This document shows positions 26,411-34,178 of a stretch of 64,000 bases of DNA, one piece after another. Numbering within the stretch: position 1 is the stretch's first letter; each line of letters starts with the position of its first letter. The DNA comes from Gracilimonas mengyeensis (GTDB lineage Bacteria; Bacteroidota; Rhodothermia; Balneolales; Balneolaceae), in NCBI RefSeq assembly GCF_900182705.1, contig NZ_FXTP01000012.1:62001-126000 (forward strand), written 5' to 3'. The notes under the pieces are model-generated. The model saw nothing but the letters and a program-made list of their open reading frames with translations. It was not told where the DNA came from and searched no databases. A program made the translations under genes and the position numbers.

Positions 26411-26449
26411 GAACTAACCATTCGAACAATACAGTTTAACGAACTACAG

Positions 26450-26484
26450 AAGTCATCTTTGCGAAAGCAGGGATGACTTTTTTT
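26450..26484 (+). terminator. Intrinsic terminator at the end of the glp locus
   Basis: The 8-bp stem AAGTCATC/GATGACTT is followed by a T-run. Immediately after it (26487-26520) is CATCCTGAG...CGAAGGATCT sequence, a REP-type motif common in many bacteria. Confidence 0.75.
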
Positions 26485-26559
26485 ACAAGTCATCCTGAGG
26501 GTACTCCCGAAGGATCTTGCATTTTGCAGAGCACTATATCTCTTACTTCCTGAAAAACA

Positions 26560-26679
26560 TTACCGACTGAATAAAACTCCATAACCAGTGGCATGCCGGT
26601 AAGCATGTTCTGGCTCAGGTTCTTCGGCGGTAGCCTCTGAATGACCGTGTGGTTTAGATTTTATTGGAATAAATGACAT
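26560..26679 (-). CDS. Possible small protein (39 aa)
   Basis: A short open frame beginning MSFIPIKSKPHGHSEATAEE and ending TGYGVLFSR, with a protein-like Pro/Glu/His-rich composition. No clear ribosome site is present, and it lies in the 363-bp gap between the glp locus and the peptide transporter, just beyond that transporter's terminator. It could be a chance frame. Confidence 0.25.
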   Translation of the reverse strand: MSFIPIKSKPHGHSEATAEEPEPEHAYRHATGYGVLFSR

Positions 26680-26710
26680 GAAAAGTTTTTAAACACTAAA
26701 CTGAAACCAA

Positions 26711-26742
26711 CAAAAAAAGGCCAGACAAATCTGCCTGGCCTC
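26711..26742 (-). terminator. Intrinsic terminator of the peptide transporter gene
   Basis: Stem AGGCCAG/CTGGCCT (26718-26724 and 26735-26741). On the minus strand it is followed by seven T, 32 bp after the transporter stop codon. Confidence 0.85.
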
Positions 26743-26773
26743 TTTAATAAACAAAATGCTAGTTCAACATTTC

Positions 26774-28291
26774 CTAGTGAACTTTACCCATCAGTTTGCG
26801 AATGGGCTTGCTAAACAATAGTAGCACAATACCGCCGCCCACTGTGGTCAGAACAATCAACCAGAATAAATCAGGCAACAGGCTTGGGTCGGCTTGAATA
26901 GATTCCTGATCAAATTGACCAGCTACACGTCCGGCAATAAGGTTTCCAAAAGCTATGGACATAAACCAGATTCCCATCATCTGTCCTACCAGCTTCTTTG
27001 GAGCCAGTTTTGTTACGGCACTTAGTCCTACGGGGCTTAAACACAGCTCACCAATAGTGTGGAACAGGTAGGTCATTACCAACCATGTAGGCAACACCTG
27101 GCTGCCTTCCACTACGATGTAGGAAGCAAACATCATCACTAAAAAGCCTACTCCTAAAAAGATCAAGCCAAAAGCGAATTTAACAGGAGTTGCGGGCTCC
27201 AGATTCCGTTTGGCGAGCCATACCCAAAGCCATCCAAAAACCGGTGCAAGGGTAATAATGAAAAAGGCATTCACCGATTGCAGCCAACTGGCAGGCATCT
27301 CCCAGCCAAACATTAGACGATCGGTGTAACGCTCCGCAAACAAGTTCAGGGAAGAACCGGCTTGCTCAAAGCCCGACCAGAAAATGGCCGAAAAAATAAA
27401 GAGAGCTGCAATTACCCCGATTTTTTTCTTTTGATCGGTGGTGAGCTCTTCAGCCACAAACACATACACAAAATAGGCGATAACCAACGCAAAGATGGTA
27501 ATTCCAGAAGCATCAGCGATAGCCACTGGGTTGATCGTTATCACACCGGCCATCACCAAGCCAATAAAAACCGTGAGGGCGCTTCCAATAATCCATAACC
27601 CGGTTTTAATGCGGGATTCCCGTTTAGCTTGCTTGGCAGGATCGTCCAGTTTTTCGGGCTCTACACCTACATCGCCGAGGTATTTTTCGGTAAGCTTGTA
27701 CTGCACCAGTCCAAGCACCATACCTACACCGGCAAGACCGAATCCATAGTGCCAGTTGATGCCCTCACCCAGCCATCCGGTAACGATAGGGGCAATAAAA
27801 GCACCGATATTAATCCCCATATAAAAAATAGAGAAGCCGGCATCACGGCGGGCCGGTTCATCATCGGCATACAAGCCGCCTACAATACTACTAATGTTTG
27901 GCTTCAGGAAGCCGGTACCGACTACAATAAGTACCAAGCCTAAATAAAATGTTTGATCGGTCGGGATCGCCATGGCAAAGTGTCCGGCTGCAATGATGAT
28001 ACCGCCGTACCAAATGGCATTTCGAAGTCCCATAAATTTGTCTGCCAGCCAGCCGCCGGGCAGCGCCAACAGGTACACAAACATGGTATATAAACCATAG
28101 ATGGCAGTTGCCGTGGTATCATCCAGTCCCAAGCCGCCGGTGTTGATGGCGTCTACCATAAAAAGTACAAGGATGGCCCGCATGCCGTAGTAACTAAAGC
28201 GTTCCCACATCTCGGTGAAGAAAAGAGTTGCCAAGCCACGGGGATGTCCAAAGAAGGAAGTGTCATGGCTGTGTTGTGGATCGTTTGCCAT
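26774..28291 (-). CDS. Proton-dependent peptide transporter (POT/PTR2 family)
   Basis: 505 residues with about 13-14 membrane segments. The POT signature EMWERFSYYGMRAILVLFM is at about 25-43. FYLGLVLIVVGTGFLKPNISSIVGGLY contains the second family motif, with DAGFSIFYMGINIGAFIAP after it. It imports di- and tripeptides with protons across the inner membrane. The gene is a single unit with its own terminator. The fit is closest to the DtpA/YdgR-like group. Substrate range cannot be read from sequence. Confidence 0.92.
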   Translation of the reverse strand: MANDPQHSHDTSFFGHPRGLATLFFTEMWERFSYYGMRAILVLFMVDAINTGGLGLDDTTATAIYGLYTMFVYLLALPGGWLADKFMGLRNAIWYGGIIIAAGHFAMAIPTDQTFYLGLVLIVVGTGFLKPNISSIVGGLYADDEPARRDAGFSIFYMGINIGAFIAPIVTGWLGEGINWHYGFGLAGVGMVLGLVQYKLTEKYLGDVGVEPEKLDDPAKQAKRESRIKTGLWIIGSALTVFIGLVMAGVITINPVAIADASGITIFALVIAYFVYVFVAEELTTDQKKKIGVIAALFIFSAIFWSGFEQAGSSLNLFAERYTDRLMFGWEMPASWLQSVNAFFIITLAPVFGWLWVWLAKRNLEPATPVKFAFGLIFLGVGFLVMMFASYIVVEGSQVLPTWLVMTYLFHTIGELCLSPVGLSAVTKLAPKKLVGQMMGIWFMSIAFGNLIAGRVAGQFDQESIQADPSLLPDLFWLIVLTTVGGGIVLLLFSKPIRKLMGKVH

Positions 28292-28474
28292 AAAAAATCA
28301 GGTTAATTGAAGTGTCTGTTTTTTAACTGTGTGATGATAGGTATTGCAGTACTCGGTTGCAAGAGTGGATTGGGTTTAGGAAATTAGTTAACAAGGAAAT
28401 AGGTACAATTAGATAACAGCCAGTGATTCCTGTGAAGTTGGGAATCTAAATAACATGAGTTTGATATAAAACCG

Positions 28475-28614
28475 GTCATTGCGAGGTATTCAGGGACCGT
28501 ATGGGAGCAAATACCGTGGCAATCTCCCGGATAATACCTCTGAGCGTTGATAGGGAGATCGCTTCGTCGGTACGCATAATATCTTATAAACATAAATGGG
28601 CTCCTCGCGATGAC
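28475..28614. repeat. REP/MITE-like palindromic repeat (GTCATTGCGAGG family)
   Basis: The ends GTCATTGCGAGG (28475-28486) and CCTCGCGATGAC (28603-28614) are inverted, matching 11 of 12. Nested inside are GCAATCTCCC and GGGAGATCGC (9 of 10 inverted). This resembles the GTCATTGCGAGG...GCAATCTC repeats seen in many bacterial genomes. It occupies the middle of the 586-bp gap between the transporter and the TonB receptor. The rest of the gap has no gene. Confidence 0.7.
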
Positions 28615-28793
28615 GGGCTGTTTTTTTGTGTCATTCTTATGTCGAACTCACGTTAAATATCATTCCGATTTAAATTGCCTGATCCTTGACTTCTTTCATA
28701 TCCCTGCCTCACCGACAACTTTGTCTGAACAGTTGCGCTGGGATGACTTTTTTATAGAAGCCACTTTATGCCATGCCATATTCTTTAAATAAA

Positions 28794-28824
28794 AAAAGCA
28801 GCCCGCTTAACACGGGCTGCTTTT
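28794..28824 (-). terminator. Intrinsic terminator of the 907-aa TonB receptor
   Basis: A perfect 12-bp stem AAAAGCAGCCCG/CGGGCTGCTTTT with a 7-nt loop and a T-run on the minus strand, about 54 bp after the stop codon. Confidence 0.92.
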
Positions 28825-28877
28825 GAAAAGGCTAACAGTAAATACGCTGTTAGTACATTAACATATGCTACTATGCT

Positions 28878-31601
28878 TTAGAAGTTATACTTCAGGGTAG
28901 CATTCCAGGTTGTTCCGAAACCAAACCATACATAGTTGCGGGTGTCAATACCGTTCCAGGTTTGTGAGCTACTGGTGGCATGGATGTTGGAATTGGATTC
29001 CGCGATGTACGTAGTATTCAGCGCGTTGTTTACGTTTACGCGGAAGGAAGCATCCCGGCCAAACAGATCGAAACGAACGGTGGTACCCAGGTCAAGCAGT
29101 CCATAAGAAGGCAGCTTTAGAGCACCGTCATTATCAGGATTGGTGAAATCGGAATCCGTAATAGAATAGTCTGCATAAAGATTATCTACGTAACGGTAGT
29201 TCGCATCTACGCTTACCTGACGGATGATTTGATAATCGGCACCCAGGTTCAGTACAAACTGTCCTGCATCTCCTACTTTAGCATCTTTTAGATATAAAGT
29301 TCCCTGCCCAATTTCGTTTTGATCTTCATCAAATATAGTTGAAGTAAAATCCTTGGTATAGCGCCAGTCACCTACTGAAAGCATACCTGTTACTTTCAAG
29401 CCTTCAACCGGAGTGCGATACTCGGTTTCGATCTCAATACCATTGTGTCGTGAATCAATATCGTCAAACTGTGCGGTACCTTCGGTTCCGTCACCAATAT
29501 CAAATGACACTGACTCGAAACGGTTACTCCAGGTGGTAGAGTATGCATTTACGTTCAAACGGAAGTCGTTACCGATATATCCATAACCCAGTTCAAAAGA
29601 GAAAATCTCTTCGTTTTGCAGATTCGGATTCTTTGCATTTGCAAAGCCAGGAAATACCGCATCAAAATTTGGCTGACGTGAAATGAATCCGGTGTTGAAA
29701 AACACGTTTTGCTTGTCAGTCAGGTTGTAGTTGGCACCACCTTTTACATACCCCCCCAACACATCCACTTCCTCAGAAAGCGGGAAGGTAGGTTGATCGA
29801 AGAAGTCTTCACGCTGGTAGCTCTTGTTTGAAAGTCCACCCTGAATTACAGCGGTAAGCTTGTCATCATGGCTGTATTCCAGCATACCATTCAGACCTTG
29901 CCAGCCTACGTAACCGATATTATAATAATCGATTTTGGGTCCGGCGATTCCGGTATCATTAAATGGTGTCGGATCAATGGTGCTTTCAATAATTTGTCCG
30001 GCTGAATTCTCATTTCCGGTGGAGAAGTACCCGTCTAGTCCCATCAGGTCAGTTACTACACGATAGTGATACCCAGTGTAATCACGTAAATCCACGCCAA
30101 TAGAAGCACGGAAGTCACCGAATTCTGCTTCCAAGTTAGAAATCGCACCAAACCAGTTGTGGGAGTTCATAGATGCACGACGAATCAATACCACATTGTT
30201 CACACCATTCTCACTGTAGCCGTTAGAACCAATCAAGCGGCCTTCAAAATCGCTAAGCTCTCCGGTATAACCAGAAGTGTATTCGCGGTTCAGTTCAACA
30301 ATGCGGTCAAAATCAATGCGTCCGCCGGGACCACGAACTCCATTACCATTTTCTAAATAATGCTCGGTCAGGTCTCTCTGGTAAGGAAGGATATCCAGCT
30401 GGCTGTCAAAGAAGTTTTGACCTCTGGGGCCGGTACCTCCACCACGTCCGGCTGAAGCATACAGGGAAGTATTCAGCGTGAAGATCTCGTTGATATCCCA
30501 GTCCCAGTTAAAAGTAGCCAGTGGCTTGTTATAGAAGTTTCGGCGCATGTTAAACTCTTCGCCGTTCAGTGAACCACCGTTGGTATTCCAGCGGGTATCG
30601 ATACCGCTTTCGCCAAAATTCTGGTAGTCACGGATGGAAACTTCTACATCCCGCTGATGGTGCCATTGGGCGGCTCCCATTATCGACAAGTTAAACTGGT
30701 GATTAGATCCTTCGGGCTCATAGCCAACCGCTGCAAAATAGGTCCATCCTTCACCGGCTGTATTGTACACATAGCCATTACCAGCCCAGTAGCTTAATAA
30801 GAGCGAAGTAGCCCAGCCTTTTTCATTTTTACCAGAATTCCAGCTAACAGCGGTTTTAGTGTATCCGTCGTTACCCAGTGTTTGTGCTACAGATGCACCT
30901 GGATCAACCTGAGCGGTTTTGGTAAAAATCGAAACCGTACCACCAACCGAAGGAACTGCCAGTCGGGAAGCTCCCAGTCCGCGCTGGATCTGGATTCCGG
31001 AAGCCACATCAGTCAAACCTTGCCAGTTAGACCAGTATACCCAGCCGTTTTCCATATCGTTAACCGGCTGACCGTTAATCAGGAAAGACGTATTGCGCTG
31101 ATCAAAACCACGAATTGTAATTCGGGAATCGCCATATCCCCCACCTTGCTTGGTAGCATACACACCGGGGGTGGTATTCATAATTTCAGGAAATTCCTGG
31201 TTACCAACTTTCAGTGAAATCTCTGCGGGAGAAATCAAGGTAGACGCAACCGGTGTTTCGCGAACTTTGGCAATGTCAACAATACCGGAAGATACAACTA
31301 CCTCTCCCAGCACGTTGGATTGTGGTACCAGCTCAACAATTATACCATCAGTGGCTGGCACGGTTAGCGGTTCATAACCAACAAAGGATACTTGCAGAGA
31401 ATCTCCTTGTTCTACACGAATCCTAAAGGAGCCGTCAAAACCGGTACTTACTCCCCTTTGGGTTCCTTTTACAACAACCGTTGCTGCGGCAAGCGGTTCA
31501 TCCGTATCTGCATCTTTTACTGTACCTGAAATGGTAGACTGGGCATAAACGCCTGCACTCATTCCAAGCATTAACATTAAACTTAGTAGATATCTTATCA
31601 T
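28878..31601 (-). CDS. TonB-dependent receptor with N-terminal carboxypeptidase-like domain
   Basis: 907 residues. Signal peptide (1-20), then a carboxypeptidase-regulatory-like beta-sandwich (STISGTVKDADTDEPLAAATV, about 22-110). The plug domain follows (about 115-235) with TTPGVYATKQGGGYGDSRITIRGF and NGQPVNDME. A long 22-strand barrel ends in the terminal strand WNATLKYNF. This architecture takes up large substrates such as siderophores or oligosaccharides using TonB energy. It is transcribed alone between two terminators. No SusD partner is adjacent, so a Sus-type system is unlikely. Confidence 0.9.
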   Translation of the reverse strand: MIRYLLSLMLMLGMSAGVYAQSTISGTVKDADTDEPLAAATVVVKGTQRGVSTGFDGSFRIRVEQGDSLQVSFVGYEPLTVPATDGIIVELVPQSNVLGEVVVSSGIVDIAKVRETPVASTLISPAEISLKVGNQEFPEIMNTTPGVYATKQGGGYGDSRITIRGFDQRNTSFLINGQPVNDMENGWVYWSNWQGLTDVASGIQIQRGLGASRLAVPSVGGTVSIFTKTAQVDPGASVAQTLGNDGYTKTAVSWNSGKNEKGWATSLLLSYWAGNGYVYNTAGEGWTYFAAVGYEPEGSNHQFNLSIMGAAQWHHQRDVEVSIRDYQNFGESGIDTRWNTNGGSLNGEEFNMRRNFYNKPLATFNWDWDINEIFTLNTSLYASAGRGGGTGPRGQNFFDSQLDILPYQRDLTEHYLENGNGVRGPGGRIDFDRIVELNREYTSGYTGELSDFEGRLIGSNGYSENGVNNVVLIRRASMNSHNWFGAISNLEAEFGDFRASIGVDLRDYTGYHYRVVTDLMGLDGYFSTGNENSAGQIIESTIDPTPFNDTGIAGPKIDYYNIGYVGWQGLNGMLEYSHDDKLTAVIQGGLSNKSYQREDFFDQPTFPLSEEVDVLGGYVKGGANYNLTDKQNVFFNTGFISRQPNFDAVFPGFANAKNPNLQNEEIFSFELGYGYIGNDFRLNVNAYSTTWSNRFESVSFDIGDGTEGTAQFDDIDSRHNGIEIETEYRTPVEGLKVTGMLSVGDWRYTKDFTSTIFDEDQNEIGQGTLYLKDAKVGDAGQFVLNLGADYQIIRQVSVDANYRYVDNLYADYSITDSDFTNPDNDGALKLPSYGLLDLGTTVRFDLFGRDASFRVNVNNALNTTYIAESNSNIHATSSSQTWNGIDTRNYVWFGFGTTWNATLKYNF

Positions 31602-31770
31602 GGATATTTTGGTGTTTTGTGAGTGTGATTGGTGATTTAAGAAGAGTAGAAAACTAAGGACTATAACGTTAAGGGAACATTAATTATCCATTATTACAGC
31701 ACTTCAATAACTAAAGAAAATGAACCGCGCAGGCAATCCCCCATTTGTGCTTTTTTGCCCGACTAAAATA

Positions 31771-31806
31771 AAAAAAAGCCCGATTCAGTTTAATGAAACG
31801 GGCTTC
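31771..31806 (-). terminator. Intrinsic terminator of the six-gene surface operon
   Basis: Stem AAGCCCG/CGGGCTT (31776-31782 and 31799-31805) with a T-run on the minus strand, about 42 bp past the NHL lipoprotein stop. Confidence 0.85.
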
Positions 31807-31847
31807 AAATAGAATAGATAATTCTAAAAAATCAGTTCTTCAACCAT

Positions 31848-33143
31848 TTACTCAAAGTCGGTAGTGAGCCTGTAACGAGCGATACGGTTGTTGCCCGTGT
31901 CAGCTACATATACGATTTCATCAAAATAGGCTACGCCGCTGGGATTGTTGAATTGGCGGGGGCCGTTGCCTTGCTCTCCAAAAGAGACAATTAGATTTTT
32001 GCTCCTGTCTACTGCTCCGGGTGGGGGGGTTACCCCTTCATAACCATTAGGTTGAAATTGGTATAATTTATTTTGCTCTTGATCAACAACAAAAATGTAA
32101 CCGGTTTGATCACCAGCAACAGCCAGTCCAACAGGCTTAATAAATTTATTTTCTTCATATAAAAAACCTGAAGAGCGTGATGTATCCCGTTCCAAAAAAT
32201 CAGGTTGAGATCGATATACCAATCCATCCGGTGTCTCTACGGCATTTACTTGCAACACTCTAAACGTAATATCAGCTGACTGGTCGGCTTGGGTAATCAA
32301 GAAACTTCGATTATCGGGAAAAACATCGCGCTGCGGAGGAGATACAAAACTTGCAATATCAGAGGGTCCTACAGAGCTTAATAATGACGGGGTCACAGGG
32401 CTTAAAGTTCGTATTTGCCGTACATTTCGCATTTTTGCTGTAGACTGTCCATTTTCAATAATAGGAGCAAATTCTAACACAATATTATCCGGAGCGGCTA
32501 TTTCTGTGGTACTGTTTAAAGGGCCACGACGCGTCACATAAATACTGTTGTCTTCTAAAACCGTAACTCCGGTAAACTCTACATGCTCATCACTTTCGAC
32601 ATCATCTTTAACCAAGCGAGCTCTGCGAGCCGTTTCCGAAGCCCTACTGGCATCATCAAAAGGATGAATTAGAGTGTCAAGAAATACTGGATTTGGGCCA
32701 TCTGTGCCATTTAAATTCCTCAACTTATACACTGCCGGTAAGTTCCAGGTTACATTTGGGTCCAGGTCTTGAATTACGGTATCGTAGCGAGCTACTACAT
32801 ACACGTTCAAAAGCCGATCTTGCGTTACAGAAACAGCTCCGTCAAATTCTATGGTCTTACGAGGTGAAAGGTCGGCACGGTCTAACAAATGAACTCCTTC
32901 AGCATCAGTCACATAAACAAACTCATCAAATCCTACATGTACATCTGTTGGGTTATCAAAGCCTTCCCAAAATGGCGTTAAAGCAACATAGCCATCTGTT
33001 TGCTCTAAGGTGGGATCTATGCGACCTACCTCAAATATTTCGTCTGTTGTATCATTTTGTTTTGAACCGAATATAGTATCACACCCGCTAAAAAATATAG
33101 CGACTATACCAAGTAATAAAATACCTTTAACTGCTTTCATCAT
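31848..33143 (-). CDS. NHL-repeat/beta-propeller lipoprotein
   Basis: 431 residues with lipobox FFSGC (Cys about 21). Propeller-type repeats are visible: FVYVTDAEGVHLLDRADL near the start, GYIFVVDQEQNKLYQF and EIVYVADTGNNRIARY near the end. These fit the NHL consensus (VxDxxNxRIxxF). Probably a surface-located binding propeller. It is the last gene of the operon running from 43593, only 8 bp after the PorV-like gene. Confidence 0.75.
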   Translation of the reverse strand: MMKAVKGILLLGIVAIFFSGCDTIFGSKQNDTTDEIFEVGRIDPTLEQTDGYVALTPFWEGFDNPTDVHVGFDEFVYVTDAEGVHLLDRADLSPRKTIEFDGAVSVTQDRLLNVYVVARYDTVIQDLDPNVTWNLPAVYKLRNLNGTDGPNPVFLDTLIHPFDDASRASETARRARLVKDDVESDEHVEFTGVTVLEDNSIYVTRRGPLNSTTEIAAPDNIVLEFAPIIENGQSTAKMRNVRQIRTLSPVTPSLLSSVGPSDIASFVSPPQRDVFPDNRSFLITQADQSADITFRVLQVNAVETPDGLVYRSQPDFLERDTSRSSGFLYEENKFIKPVGLAVAGDQTGYIFVVDQEQNKLYQFQPNGYEGVTPPPGAVDRSKNLIVSFGEQGNGPRQFNNPSGVAYFDEIVYVADTGNNRIARYRLTTDFE

Positions 33144-33151
33144 ATATACTT

Positions 33152-34171
33152 TTATAAACTAAATCTTAAACCTATTCTATGAAGGGTTCCTAAACGATCG
33201 TATGTGCTAAATGAGTAATCCGCATGCAGATCTTTATTCCCAATAGGTACTTTTACACCTGCACCCAAACTGGGTAATTGAACTTCTTTGTAGGCAAATT
33301 GGTATCCTGTTCTCACAAAAAACTGATCCAAAAAAGTTAGCTCTCCGCCGACACTAAATTGTTCAGCATTATCGCTTGGGTTGGTTATTTGTGCAGTTAA
33401 AACTGCTTTCAATGATTCGTTTTTGTACACATCATACGCTGTGGCAATGATAAACCGTGTTGGCAAAGGGGTATCTTCAAATTCGGTTTCGGTAGTTTCA
33501 CCCTCTAATGCTGGCCTTGTGGTTTCGCCGCTTGGGGTAGCATCCAATCCAAAATTGTTTAAACCTACCGAAAATCGTAATCCTGTCTCTCCTACCATAT
33601 AGAAAAAACCGAAATCGATAGCTGCCGTATTTATTTCAACTTCTTCCAGTCTTTCTGAAAGGTACTTAACCGTTAATCCATAGCTAAATAAATCGGTAAT
33701 TTTATGGGAAGCGGTAACCCCTGCCGATATATGAATAGTTCGAAACATACGGCCGGTTCCTCTTTGAGCAAATTCCGTTGTTTCTTCCATTTCACCGGAG
33801 TTTAGATATTGTATTGACCCGCCAAAAGTGAATGATTTATACCGTTGTATGTACCCAAGATATTCCATAGAAATATCTGCAAAGTATTGGGTATGGCTAA
33901 TCATAAATTCTGAATTTTGAGCTTGTGAAGCCAATGCAGGATTCCAATACAAGCTGGAAGCATCCTTTATATCTGCCACATTAGACATTCCCATTCCTGT
34001 ACTTCTTGGGTCTACTGCAATTTTAACAAACTGAAACCCTGAAGTACCCGAACGGGCATCTCCAAAACTTGGAATCAACCCTTGTGATTGTGCTTTTTGA
34101 GGCGCAAATACAAATAGCATTTGCAACCCTACGGCTATAACTAAAAATTTGTATATAGAATTTGTCATCAA
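33152..34171 (-). CDS. PorV/PorQ-family outer-membrane protein
   Basis: 339 residues. A signal peptide (to about residue 29, QKAQSQ) is followed by GFQFVKIAVDPRSTGMGMSNVADIKDASSLYWNPALAS, the recognisable N-terminus of the PorV/PorQ group of type IX secretion-associated barrels. C-terminal beta strands end in HRIGLRFSL. PorV shuttles T9SS substrates from the translocon to the attachment complex. Two proteins with C-terminal sorting-like domains are encoded upstream in the same operon, so this copy could serve them specifically. Confidence 0.8.
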   Translation of the reverse strand: MMTNSIYKFLVIAVGLQMLFVFAPQKAQSQGLIPSFGDARSGTSGFQFVKIAVDPRSTGMGMSNVADIKDASSLYWNPALASQAQNSEFMISHTQYFADISMEYLGYIQRYKSFTFGGSIQYLNSGEMEETTEFAQRGTGRMFRTIHISAGVTASHKITDLFSYGLTVKYLSERLEEVEINTAAIDFGFFYMVGETGLRFSVGLNNFGLDATPSGETTRPALEGETTETEFEDTPLPTRFIIATAYDVYKNESLKAVLTAQITNPSDNAEQFSVGGELTFLDQFFVRTGYQFAYKEVQLPSLGAGVKVPIGNKDLHADYSFSTYDRLGTLHRIGLRFSL

Positions 34172-34178
34172 TAATGAT

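Noticed and set aside
28878-31601. Sus-type polysaccharide locus at the TonB receptor
   Set aside because: No SusD-like lipoprotein or glycosidase is adjacent, and the receptor is a single transcription unit.
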